Shown here piece by piece: positions 1 to 8,163 of a DNA stretch of 64,000 nucleotides. The stretch lies in assembly GCA_900317765.1 (NCBI GenBank), contig ONID01000002.1, positions 29,769 through 93,768 on the forward strand. The letters run 5' to 3'. Source of the stretch: an uncultured Eubacteriales bacterium. GTDB lineage: Bacteria; Bacillota; Clostridia; Oscillospirales; Acutalibacteraceae. Each line of letters begins with the position of its first letter. Positions within the stretch are counted from its first letter, which is position 1. Under the pieces are notes generated by a model, which ran no database searches, was not told the DNA's origin, and saw nothing but the letters and a program-made list of their open reading frames with translations. The position numbers were made by a program, and so were the translations under genes.

Positions 1-18
1 CTGCACATTTTGAAGGGC

Positions 19-61
19 ATATTCCGGCGTTATTCTCAAAATAGAACCAACGCCGGAATAT
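19..61. other. 13-bp perfect hairpin in the folC leader
   Basis: Two arms, 19-31 and 49-61, are perfectly complementary over 13 bp with a 17-nt loop. No T-run follows on either strand, so it is not a classic terminator. It ends 10 nt before the folC ribosome site, so it may be a leader structure or the tail of the preceding transcription unit. Confidence 0.5.
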
Positions 62-81
62 CGCTTGAATGAGGTGTTTTT

Positions 82-1386
82 GTGAATTATACAGAGGCAA
101 GAGCCTATGTGGACTCCACCGAGAAATTCGGGATCAAGCCGGGACTCGATCGCATCAATAAAATGATGACCTATCTCGGCAACCCGCAGGACAAGCTGAA
201 ATTCGTGCATGTGGCAGGCACCAACGGCAAAGGCTCCACCTGCACCATGCTTGCGTCGATTCTGACAGGCGCGGGCTATAAGACGGGACTTTTTACCTCT
301 CCGTATGTCATCGATTTCCGCGAGAGATTCATGGTGGACGGAGAAATGATCAGCGAAGAAGAATTCGCCGAAATAATGACGCGACTGAAGACGGTCAACG
401 ACCTGCTGGAGAAATCGGGCTGCAACCTGACGCAGTTTGAACTGATCACCGCCGTGGCATTTCTGTGGTTTGTGGAAAAAGAGTGTGATGTGGTGGTTCT
501 GGAATGCGGTTTAGGCGGCAGGCTGGACTCCACCAATGTCATCAAGGAACCGCTCTGCACGGTGATTACCAAAATTTCACTCGACCACACCGACATTTTA
601 GGCGATACGGTGGAAAAAATCGCCGGAGAAAAGGCCGGAATCATCAAGTCGGGATGTCCGGTCATTCTGGCTCCGAATCAGCCTCATGAGGCAGTTTCGG
701 TCATTGTCAGAAAATGCGCCGAGTTTGGCAGTCCTCTCACCGTGAGCGGAATGGACACCGTTTCGGTCAAAACCATGCTGCCCACCATGACGGAGATCAA
801 TTATGCCGAGCTGCGCCTAATGGTTCCGCTGGCAGGACCTCATCAGGTGGAAAACGCCATCACGGCAGTCAACGCGGCAAGAGAGCTTAATGAACGCGGC
901 CTGAAACTGTCTGATGACAAGATCGTGGCAGGCATAGCCAAAGCAAAGATACCGGCACGCTTTGAGATCATATCCCACGATCCGCTTGTCGTGGTGGACG
1001 GTGCGCACAATCCCGACGGCATTGAAGCGCTTTGCAATTCAATAGAAGCCCTTCTCGGCGGCAGGAGCATTGTGGGAATCATCGGTATGCTGCGAGACAA
1101 GGCTTATGAATCGGCATTAGCGGAGATTGTACCGCATTTTGATATGGTGCTGACCGTCACACCGAACAGTCCGAGGGCACTCAGCGCAAAGGATCTGGCG
1201 GCATGCGCGCAGCAGTTTGCGGGTGAGGATGTAACGGTAAAGCCGGTAGAGAGCCTGAAAAAGGCCGCTTCGCTTGCGCTTGATATGACTGATGAAGCGT
1301 CCGCCGTGGTTGTCTGCGGTTCGCTGTATCTTGCGTCGGAAATGCTTCCGCTGATGAAAGAAATGATCGAGTCAAGAAAAGACTGA
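82..1386 (+). CDS. folC: Folylpolyglutamate synthase / dihydrofolate synthase
   Basis: Adds glutamates to reduced folates (and in many bacteria also makes dihydrofolate) in the cytoplasm. The 434-residue length is normal for the Mur-ligase-like family. The ATP-binding loop GTNGKGST lies near residues 46-53, the GGRLDSTN segment near 145-152, and a VVDGAHNPD motif in the C-terminal domain near residue 310. The start is GTG, preceded by GAGGTG at 71-76. It is followed 37 bp later by a RadC-family gene on the same strand. A second folate gene, a formyl-THF cyclo-ligase, lies about 9 kb downstream. Identification is firm; whether it has both activities cannot be read from the sequence. Confidence 0.93.
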   Translation: MNYTEARAYVDSTEKFGIKPGLDRINKMMTYLGNPQDKLKFVHVAGTNGKGSTCTMLASILTGAGYKTGLFTSPYVIDFRERFMVDGEMISEEEFAEIMTRLKTVNDLLEKSGCNLTQFELITAVAFLWFVEKECDVVVLECGLGGRLDSTNVIKEPLCTVITKISLDHTDILGDTVEKIAGEKAGIIKSGCPVILAPNQPHEAVSVIVRKCAEFGSPLTVSGMDTVSVKTMLPTMTEINYAELRLMVPLAGPHQVENAITAVNAARELNERGLKLSDDKIVAGIAKAKIPARFEIISHDPLVVVDGAHNPDGIEALCNSIEALLGGRSIVGIIGMLRDKAYESALAEIVPHFDMVLTVTPNSPRALSAKDLAACAQQFAGEDVTVKPVESLKKAASLALDMTDEASAVVVCGSLYLASEMLPLMKEMIESRKD

Positions 1387-1423
1387 GCGTAATTCTTATT
1401 AAGAAATAATAAGGAATGATTAT

Positions 1424-2152
1424 ATGTCTTCAGATGGAAAAAAGCACGGCGGTCACAGAGACCGTCTGAGAGAACGCTTTATCAGAGACGGTCTTGACGG
1501 TTTCGAAGAGCACAATATTCTTGAAATGCTGCTTTTTTATCCCATCCCTCAGAAGGATACCAACGAATTGGCGCATGCACTGCTTGACAGATTCGGTAGT
1601 TTAGAGAGCGTATTCAACGCCACGCCGGAGGAACTGATGCAGATAGATGGCGTTGGAGAGCATACCGCCCGATTTCTCAGCATGTTTTCAAAAACAATAG
1701 ATGCATACATAACCGATCGCAGGCAAAATGAGATGATCAGCGGAATAGAGAATATTACGGATTTTGCGATAAAAAAACTTGCTTATTTACCGACTGAGTG
1801 CCTGCTCATGCTGTTTATTGACAACAAACAATTCATGATCAGCTGGCATGTTTTGCAGGAAGGATGTATCTCTCCTCAGATGATCGACAACCGGAGTATA
1901 GCGCGTATGGTGATGGGAACCAATACGATGTATGTCATGATGGCGCGGAACAATCCCAAAGGCAAGGCCAAGCTCGGCAAAAAGGATAACGGGATTGCGC
2001 TGATGGTATCCGAGGCTTTGCGTTCTATCGGAGTGGTGCTGTTTGATTACGTAGCGGTGGGACATGACCGTTCCTTTTGCGCAATGTTTGGCAATGCCTA
2101 TACGTGTGAAAACGAAGACGCAGGCGTCAAAAAGGCGGGTGATTCAAAATAG
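1424..2152 (+). CDS. radC: RadC/UPF0758 family protein with degenerate JAMM site
   Basis: 242 residues with an N-terminal helix-hairpin-helix segment (IDGVGEHTA near residues 70-78) and a C-terminal JAB/MPN-like domain, the standard RadC layout. In typical family members the JAMM metal site reads HNHPSG followed by an Asp about ten residues on. Here the equivalent stretch reads ARNNPKG, so both histidines are missing and the metal site is probably lost. The downstream region ending in DYVAVGHD still matches the family. The biological role of RadC is unsettled even where the motif is intact. The gene sits between folC and an rRNA methyltransferase, probably in one transcription unit. Confidence 0.82.
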   Translation: MSSDGKKHGGHRDRLRERFIRDGLDGFEEHNILEMLLFYPIPQKDTNELAHALLDRFGSLESVFNATPEELMQIDGVGEHTARFLSMFSKTIDAYITDRRQNEMISGIENITDFAIKKLAYLPTECLLMLFIDNKQFMISWHVLQEGCISPQMIDNRSIARMVMGTNTMYVMMARNNPKGKAKLGKKDNGIALMVSEALRSIGVVLFDYVAVGHDRSFCAMFGNAYTCENEDAGVKKAGDSK

Positions 2153-2178
2153 AGCTTTACAAGGTTTTTCTTTCAGAA

Positions 2179-3498
2179 ATGCAGGATATGCTCGGCGGTG
2201 AGTTTTCCGATTTTGAAGCCTGTATGCTTTTGCCGCATCTGAGGGGAATAAGAGTGAACACGCTGAAATTAGCGCTTGAAAAATCCGACTGGCTCGGATT
2301 GCCTATCAGAAGGTGCCCTTTTTCAGAATGTGGATTCTATCTCGATTCGGATGACCTGAGCATCGGCAATTCTCCTTGGCACCATGCGGGAGCCATCTAT
2401 TCACAGGAACCGTCGGCAATGTCGGCGGTGACGATACTTGACCCGCAGCCCGGAGAGAAGGTGCTGGATATGTGCGCGGCTCCCGGCGGCAAATCGACCC
2501 AGATCGCAGCCGCTCTGAAGGGAGAGGGATTGCTGTGGAGCAATGAATTCGTCCGCAAACGCGCGCAGATATTGCTGTCGAACGTCGAGCGCATGGGCAT
2601 CAGAAACGGCGTAGTGTCAAGCGCACATCCCGACCGGCTTGCGGAAGGTCTGAGCGGATTCTTTGACAAGGTGCTGGTGGATGCCCCTTGCTCCGGTGAG
2701 GGAATGTTCCGCAGGGATCCGCAGGCGGTAGCTGACTGGTCGCCGGAGCATTCGTCCACCTGTGCCGTGCGGCAGCTTGCCATTCTCGACAGTGCGGCAA
2801 AGTGCCTGCGGGATGGCGGCGTGCTGGTGTATTCCACCTGCACCTTCTCCTTCCGTGAGAATGAGGATGTTGTGGCGGCATTTCTCGACAGTCACCCCGA
2901 TTTTGTTCTGGAACCGTGCGGCGTGGAGTTCGGCAGATCGGGATTTGACCGCAGCGACAAATATGACCTGACGCTGACACGCAGAATATTTCCCATGGAC
3001 GGAGGCGAAGGGCATTTTGCCGCTAAACTGCGCAAAAGAGGCGAACCCTGCGCCGCCTCGCTTCCGACCGTAAGTGCCAAGACAGGGGACGACGAAAAAC
3101 GCGCCCGGGAGTTGTATGCATCCTGTTTTGGAAGCCTTCCCTACGGCATCGTCAGCCGGATAGGGGAGAGCTGCTACATTTTGCCCGCAATGATGCCGGA
3201 GGTCAAGGGACTCGGCGTACTACGGGGAGGCGTGTTGTTAGGCGACATAATGAAGAACCGTATAGAGCCTTCCCATGCGCTGTTTATGGCAGCCAGGGCG
3301 GAGGATTGTTCTTCGCTGGTGTCATTCGAGCCGGATTCCCGTGAACTTGCAGCGTTTCTGCACGGCGAGGAGATGGCGGTGGAGGATTCGCTCCGGGGCT
3401 ATACGGCGGTAGCCTGCAAAGATGCCGTGACGGGCTTCGGTAAATGCTCCGGAGGCAGACTCAAAAACCGATACCCGAAGGGACTAAGAATGCTGTAA
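2179..3498 (+). CDS. NOL1/NOP2/Sun (RsmF-like) rRNA cytosine-C5 methyltransferase
   Basis: SAM-dependent RNA m5C methyltransferase of about 439 residues. The SAM-binding VLDMCAAPGGKSTQ segment, the motif IV cysteine in DAPCSGEG, and the motif VI catalytic cysteine in YSTCTF are all visible. The C-terminal part resembles the RsmF-type PUA-like extension. The first ATG in frame is at 2179, but family members usually begin about ten residues earlier. The frame is open back to 2143, and an ATA codon at 2149 sits 7 nt after a GGCGGGTG ribosome site, giving a family-like N-terminus (IELYKVFLSEM). The exact rRNA position modified cannot be told from sequence. Confidence 0.88.
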   Translation: MQDMLGGEFSDFEACMLLPHLRGIRVNTLKLALEKSDWLGLPIRRCPFSECGFYLDSDDLSIGNSPWHHAGAIYSQEPSAMSAVTILDPQPGEKVLDMCAAPGGKSTQIAAALKGEGLLWSNEFVRKRAQILLSNVERMGIRNGVVSSAHPDRLAEGLSGFFDKVLVDAPCSGEGMFRRDPQAVADWSPEHSSTCAVRQLAILDSAAKCLRDGGVLVYSTCTFSFRENEDVVAAFLDSHPDFVLEPCGVEFGRSGFDRSDKYDLTLTRRIFPMDGGEGHFAAKLRKRGEPCAASLPTVSAKTGDDEKRARELYASCFGSLPYGIVSRIGESCYILPAMMPEVKGLGVLRGGVLLGDIMKNRIEPSHALFMAARAEDCSSLVSFEPDSRELAAFLHGEEMAVEDSLRGYTAVACKDAVTGFGKCSGGRLKNRYPKGLRML

Positions 3499-3514
3499 TT
3501 ATTTTATGATTTAC

Positions 3515-3543
3515 TTGTATATTCCGATCATTCATGATATAAT
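3515..3543 (+). promoter_or_regulatory. Sigma-A-type promoter for the lipoprotein gene
   Basis: TTGTAT at 3515-3520, a 17-bp spacer and TATAAT at 3538-3543, about 70 bp before the next start codon. Confidence 0.6.
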
Positions 3544-3613
3544 CAAATTATAAGAGCATTGTTGAAAACATTTGCTCGAAATTTCATGGGAAGGGTCGGT
3601 TGTTATTTTGAAA

Positions 3614-4243
3614 ATGAAAAGAATTCTCGGCGTAGCTCTTTGCGCGGCAATGCTTTTGTCGTTAAGCTCCTGTCTTCGACTGATTGTGAAAAGCGCTCAT
3701 TCCGGAAGCTCCGAAACGTCATCGGAGGTTTACGGATTTTCCTCAGAGGAACCCGTATCTTCTGAAGAGGATGTATCTTCCGCTATTTCTCTCAATAAGG
3801 AATACGGAAACGAAACGGTGGGCTGGTTCACGCTCGACAGCACATTCTTCCAGTGGTACACGCCCGGCAATGCAGAAACATGCGTGCAGTACGCCAAATC
3901 ACCCACGGAAATACTGACGATGGATGTGTTCGACTGTGCCTCGATCAAGGAACAGACAGGCGTTGATTTTGATTCACTGACCGCAGCCAACACCAAAATG
4001 TACCAGCTGGAACAGGCGTCCCAGACAGAGAATATTCAGAAACTGACCGGAGCGCAGGAGTCCCTTGGCAATTATCCTGCCTATCAGGTCTATTGTTACT
4101 ATCCCGACGACGATCAGTATCTTGTCACATGGTACATGGATTCTCCCGACAAAACAAAGGTTTATTATGTCGCGGCGGAATTCAGGTCGAGTGAAATGGA
4201 CTTCTTTAATTATGCCCAGACCTACAGGATGCCGGGCAATTGA
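3614..4243 (+). CDS. Predicted lipoprotein of unknown function
   Basis: About 209 residues. It opens with a lysine/arginine start, a hydrophobic stretch and a lipobox ending in LSSC, so it should be lipid-anchored on the outer face of the membrane. A Ser/Glu-rich linker follows (residues about 30-60), then a globular domain with several aromatic residues and no motif I recognise. The ATG at 3614 is the most natural start, but a TTG two codons upstream sits nearer the GAAGGG ribosome site. It has its own promoter and a likely terminator, so it is monocistronic between the methyltransferase and lysS. Confidence 0.7.
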   Translation: MKRILGVALCAAMLLSLSSCLRLIVKSAHSGSSETSSEVYGFSSEEPVSSEEDVSSAISLNKEYGNETVGWFTLDSTFFQWYTPGNAETCVQYAKSPTEILTMDVFDCASIKEQTGVDFDSLTAANTKMYQLEQASQTENIQKLTGAQESLGNYPAYQVYCYYPDDDQYLVTWYMDSPDKTKVYYVAAEFRSSEMDFFNYAQTYRMPGN

Positions 4244-4260
4244 CAAACGATTCGTTTTTC

Positions 4261-4306
4261 GGACGGTTCAAGGAGTAAAATCCGGCGCCGTCAGATTTTT
4301 TTATTA
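4261..4306 (+). terminator. Probable weak Rho-independent terminator after the lipoprotein gene
   Basis: A short GACGG/CCGTC stem is followed by a run of seven T. The stem is only 5-6 bp, so confidence is modest. Confidence 0.5.
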
Positions 4307-4324
4307 TGTTATTGCATTAGCATA

Positions 4325-4353
4325 TTGACATTTTTGACGATTTCAAGTAAAAT
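4325..4353 (+). promoter_or_regulatory. Promoter of lysS
   Basis: TTGACA at 4325-4330 and TAAAAT at 4348-4353 with a 17-bp spacer, 34 bp before the chosen start. Confidence 0.75.
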
Positions 4354-4386
4354 ATAGCTTAAATGATTTTTGAGGAGTTTTTAAAA

Positions 4387-6405
4387 ATGCATTGGTCAGA
4401 AGAAATAGCACAGCGCATCATCGAGCGCAATCCCGATAAGGAAGAATACGTATGCGCCGCGGGCATCAGTCCCTCCGGTTCGATACATATAGGCAATTTC
4501 CGCGATATAGCCACCAGCTATTTCGTGGTACGCGCACTCAGGGCAAAGGGCAAAAAGGCAAGACTGCTCTTTTCCTGGGATGAGTTTGACCGCCTGAGAA
4601 AGGTTCCGGTCAATGTCGCCAAGGTGGACGGAGATTTCGAAAAGTTCATCGGCATGCCCTATGTGGACGTCAAAAATCCCTTTGCCGATTCCGATGCCAA
4701 AACCTACGCGGAGTATTTCGAGAAGGAATTTATGGCATCCATCGAGAAATTCGGCATCGAGATGGATTACCGCTATCAGGCGGACATGTACCGCAGCGGA
4801 AAATATAAAGAGTATATCCTTCACGCAATCAGACATCGCGGAGAAATATTTGACATTCTCGACAGCCACCGCACGCAGGATGCCCAGGAAGGCGAGAGAG
4901 AGGCCTATTTCCCGGTCGGCATCTACTGCCATGAGTGCGGCAAGGATACCACCAAGATCGTTTCCTTCGACGAGGACAGCATGACAGCGCAGTACGAATG
5001 CGACTGCGGACATCACGGCAGCTTCGACTTCAACACCGAGCACAACTGCAAGCTTGCCTGGAAGATCGACTGGCCGATGCGCTGGAAGTTTGAGGGCGTT
5101 GACTTCGAACCGGGCGGAAAGGATCACGCCACGGTCAACGGCAGCTACGACACCAGCAAGGAAATTTCCAAGGCCATTTTCGACTACGAGCCGCCGATAT
5201 TCCAGGGCTATGAATTCATTGGCATCAAGGGAACCACCGGCAAGATGTCGGGTTCATCGGGACTCAATCTCACACCGGACGCTCTGATGAAGATATACCA
5301 GCCGGAGGTCATTCTCTGGCTCTACTCTAAGACCGAGCCGCTGAAGGCGTTTGATTTCTGCTTTGACGACGGTATTCTGAGACAGTACTTCGAGTTTGAC
5401 AAGATGTACAGCGCTGTCAGGAACGGAACCGCCGACGATTATGTGAAATCCATCATGTACAACACCACCATCGGCGAACGCACCATTGAGACCGTTCCCA
5501 TGAGCCTGCTTGTGCAGCTGGGTTCTGTGGTGGACTTCAATATCCCCATGCTGGAAACAGTCTTTGAGAAGATCGGCACTCCCTATAAGTACGAACAGTT
5601 TGCAGACCGCCTTGACAGGGCAAAGTACTGGCTGGAGCAGTGCGCACCCGACCAGGTCAACAAGCTGCGTGTCACCCGCAATTTCGATGTCTACAACACC
5701 CTTTCCGACGAGGAAAAGAAGGAAATTGAGCTGCTTCACGATTATCTCGCCGCCGGCGGTTACAACCTCGACGAGCTGAACACAAAGCTCTATGACATAC
5801 CCAAGCAGGTCTTTGATGTGACCTCCCTCACCGACAAGGAACTGAAAAAGCTCCAGGGCGCATTCTTCAAGAGCGTCTACAGGCTGCTGATCGACAAGGA
5901 GAAGGGTCCGCGTCTCTATCTCTTCCTTTACGCCATTGAGCCGGAACGCTATGTCGGACTGCTTGATTTCTCCTATCCTCAGACCGAGGAGGAGAAGGAG
6001 CTTGACAAGCCGCCTGTGGAGGAGGAAGTCGTTCCGGAGAAGGTCTACGGTGACCCCGATCCGGTAGCCGATATCAAGGAAGAAATTGATATCGATACCT
6101 TCGGCAAGCTCGACCTTCGTGTATGCAGGATCCTCAAGGCGCAGGAGATCCGCAAGTCTGCCAACTGCCTGAAGCTCACGCTCTTTGACGGTCTCAAGGA
6201 GAGGGTCATCGTTTCGAGCATCAAGCACGACTACACCCCCGAACAGCTTGTCGGCAGGAAGATTATTGTCGTTGCCAATCTTGCACCCGCAAGATTCTCC
6301 GGCGTACAGAGCAACGGTATGCTGCTTGCCGCCACCAACAACGCCTGCGGCTGTCAGGTGATATTTGTCGATGATATTGTCCCCGAGGGCACAGCAATTA
6401 AATAA
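4387..6405 (+). CDS. lysS: Class I lysyl-tRNA synthetase with C-terminal EMAP/Trbp111-like domain
   Basis: Charges tRNA-Lys. This is the archaeal-type class I enzyme, not the usual bacterial class II LysRS: HIGN lies at residues 34-37 and KMSGSS near 286, with a Cys-rich zinc-like insertion (CHEC...CDCG) near 175-205. The catalytic part ends around residue 530. An acidic linker then leads to residues about 567-672, which match the tRNA-binding OB fold of Trbp111/EMAPII and the MetRS C-terminus (KLDLRVCRI, NLAPARFSG, SNGMLLAA). At 672 residues it exceeds class I LysRS alone by roughly 110. An upstream in-frame ATG at 4363 is unlikely because the GAGGAG ribosome site lies between it and the ATG at 4387. 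Confidence 0.93.
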   Translation: MHWSEEIAQRIIERNPDKEEYVCAAGISPSGSIHIGNFRDIATSYFVVRALRAKGKKARLLFSWDEFDRLRKVPVNVAKVDGDFEKFIGMPYVDVKNPFADSDAKTYAEYFEKEFMASIEKFGIEMDYRYQADMYRSGKYKEYILHAIRHRGEIFDILDSHRTQDAQEGEREAYFPVGIYCHECGKDTTKIVSFDEDSMTAQYECDCGHHGSFDFNTEHNCKLAWKIDWPMRWKFEGVDFEPGGKDHATVNGSYDTSKEISKAIFDYEPPIFQGYEFIGIKGTTGKMSGSSGLNLTPDALMKIYQPEVILWLYSKTEPLKAFDFCFDDGILRQYFEFDKMYSAVRNGTADDYVKSIMYNTTIGERTIETVPMSLLVQLGSVVDFNIPMLETVFEKIGTPYKYEQFADRLDRAKYWLEQCAPDQVNKLRVTRNFDVYNTLSDEEKKEIELLHDYLAAGGYNLDELNTKLYDIPKQVFDVTSLTDKELKKLQGAFFKSVYRLLIDKEKGPRLYLFLYAIEPERYVGLLDFSYPQTEEEKELDKPPVEEEVVPEKVYGDPDPVADIKEEIDIDTFGKLDLRVCRILKAQEIRKSANCLKLTLFDGLKERVIVSSIKHDYTPEQLVGRKIIVVANLAPARFSGVQSNGMLLAATNNACGCQVIFVDDIVPEGTAIK

Positions 6406-6415
6406 TGACATAAAC

Positions 6416-6464
6416 GCACGAATTTTCCGGATATTATTAACAGATTGAAAATTCGTGCGCTTTC
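6416..6464 (+). terminator. Terminator-like hairpin after lysS
   Basis: Perfect 12-bp stem (6416-6427 with 6447-6458) followed by a short, interrupted T tract. It may be a weak terminator. Confidence 0.55.
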
Positions 6465-6466
6465 TA

Positions 6467-6495
6467 TTGTAGACCTGAGAAGAATTTGATATAAT
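6467..6495 (+). promoter_or_regulatory. Promoter of tmk
   Basis: TTGTAG at 6467-6472, 17-bp spacer, TATAAT at 6490-6495. Confidence 0.6.
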
Positions 6496-6519
6496 TAAAC
6501 GATAAGGGGTGTTTTGATT

Positions 6520-7191
6520 TTGGACAAACACAATCTGATCGTCATTGAGGGACTCGACGGCAGCGGCAAGGGAACGCAGACCGCTTTGCTGCGGGAGAGA
6601 ATCATTTCTTCGGGATATGCCGTCAGGCACATTTCCTTCCCGAATTACGAGGAAACCTCCGCCGCTCTGGTCAAGAGCTACCTCGCCGGAGAATTCGGCA
6701 GTTCTCCCGATTCGGTCAACGCCTATGCCGCTTCCAGCTTTTACGCGGTTGACAGATACGCCGCCTACAAGAAGCACTGGGCTGCGGATTATCTCGGCGG
6801 GGTGAATATTCTTGCCGACCGCTACACCACATCCAATGCGGTTTACCAGATGACCAAGCTACCGCCCGAAAAGTGGGACGGATACCTCGCGTGGTTAGAG
6901 GATTACGAATACCGTCTGCTTGGGCTTCCCGCGCCGGATGTGGTCATCTATCTGGACATGCCGCCGCAGGTTTCGCAAAGGCTTATGTCGGGTCGATACA
7001 GCGGCGATGAATCGCGCAAGGACATTCACGAGAGCAATATTTCCTTTCAGGAACAGTGCAGAAATTCCGCACTTTATTCCGCCGAAAGACTTGGCTGGAA
7101 CGTGATAAGCTGCAGTGAAGGGGAGCAGCCCCGCAGCATTGATGATATTTCGGACGAAATTTGGCGTGCAGTAGGCGAACGCCTGATATAG
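6520..7191 (+). CDS. tmk: Thymidylate kinase
   Basis: Phosphorylates dTMP to dTDP in DNA precursor synthesis. The P-loop GLDGSGKGTQ is at the extreme N-terminus, the DRY-like motif appears as ADRYTTSNA, and a Y-L-D motif (VVIYLDM) lies mid-protein. About 223 residues is normal. TTG codons at 6514 and 6520 are both possible starts; AAGGGG at 6504-6509 fits 6520 better. The gene is followed within 20 bp by a DUF2156 gene, then a GNAT gene, so the three probably form one transcript from the promoter at 6467. Confidence 0.9.
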   Translation: MDKHNLIVIEGLDGSGKGTQTALLRERIISSGYAVRHISFPNYEETSAALVKSYLAGEFGSSPDSVNAYAASSFYAVDRYAAYKKHWAADYLGGVNILADRYTTSNAVYQMTKLPPEKWDGYLAWLEDYEYRLLGLPAPDVVIYLDMPPQVSQRLMSGRYSGDESRKDIHESNISFQEQCRNSALYSAERLGWNVISCSEGEQPRSIDDISDEIWRAVGERLI

Positions 7192-7211
7192 AACGGCAGG
7201 ATGTTAAAATA

Positions 7212-8132
7212 ATGCTTGATTTTCACATGCCCACGCTTGATGACAAGCCGTGGATTGACGAGATTTTTAAAGGAACCGAATATTTCGGCTGCTTCTGCTC
7301 CTTTGCAACGCTGTGGCTGTGGGAAAAACGCTACTTCACCGAAGTGGCGCGGATGGATGACTGTCTGCTGCTGCGCGGCGTTGATGACGAAAAAAACACG
7401 TATTATATGTACCCGATGGGAAAGAAATATGATATTCGCAAAGCGATTGCGGCTTTGCGTGAGGACGCGGAGCGCTCAGGAACGCATCTGACGATATACT
7501 GTGCGGAGGGCTGGGAGTGCAATGAGCTGCGGGAGGTATTCCCGGGAGAATTTGCATTTGCGGAACAGCGGGGAGATTATGACTACATATACCGCACGGA
7601 AGACCTGATCAACCTCAGCGGCAAGAAGTACCACGCCAAGCGGAACCACATCAGCAAATTTGTCAGAAGCTATCCCGACTGGCAGTATGAAGGTATTGAC
7701 AGCATGAACATTCAGGAATGTCTGGAATTTGCCGGAACGCTTCTTGAAAAATCCACTATCGGGCTGGATGATGATGAAGAAAGCGAGCTTCGCATGGAGA
7801 ATGTCGCCATTACAAAGGCTCTGCATCATTTTGATACGCTGGGCCTGGTCGGAGGGCTGCTCCGTGTTGGCGGCAGGGTGGTTGCCTTTACTATCGGTGA
7901 ACCGATCAACAGCCGGGTCTTTGTCACGCATTTTGAAAAAGCCGACACCGATTTCGACGGTGCATATACTATGATCAACAATCAGTTTGCCAAAAGCCGC
8001 CTGTCGGATTACGAATACGACAATCGGGAGGAAGACATGGATAAAGAGGGTCTGCGAAAGGCAAAGCTCTCCTATTATCCCGCAATCCTGCTCGAAAAAT
8101 ACAGCGCGGAGGATATTTCAGGCAAGTCCTAA
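7212..8132 (+). CDS. DUF2156 / phosphatidylglycerol lysyltransferase C-terminal-domain protein
   Basis: 306 residues matching the DUF2156 family, a GNAT-like fold related to the catalytic half of MprF but without its membrane domain. Recognisable segments are the YHAKRNHISKF stretch near residue 140 and the C-terminal NREEDMDKEGLRKAK stretch. The substrate is not known for stand-alone members. It is cytosolic, with no signal or membrane segment. The ATG at 7212 follows GGCAGG by about 12 nt. The next gene, an unrelated GNAT, starts 32 bp downstream. Confidence 0.82.
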   Translation: MLDFHMPTLDDKPWIDEIFKGTEYFGCFCSFATLWLWEKRYFTEVARMDDCLLLRGVDDEKNTYYMYPMGKKYDIRKAIAALREDAERSGTHLTIYCAEGWECNELREVFPGEFAFAEQRGDYDYIYRTEDLINLSGKKYHAKRNHISKFVRSYPDWQYEGIDSMNIQECLEFAGTLLEKSTIGLDDDEESELRMENVAITKALHHFDTLGLVGGLLRVGGRVVAFTIGEPINSRVFVTHFEKADTDFDGAYTMINNQFAKSRLSDYEYDNREEDMDKEGLRKAKLSYYPAILLEKYSAEDISGKS

Positions 8133-8163
8133 TATTTTTAAAAGCGAGGAGTGACACAGCAGA

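Noticed and set aside
5254..6777. Long minus-strand open frame (507 codons) opposite lysS and tmk
   Set aside because: It has no ribosome site, hydrophobic low-complexity product and lies wholly opposite strong genes, so it is a codon-bias shadow. The same holds for 13281-14432 and 63376-63744 on the minus strand.
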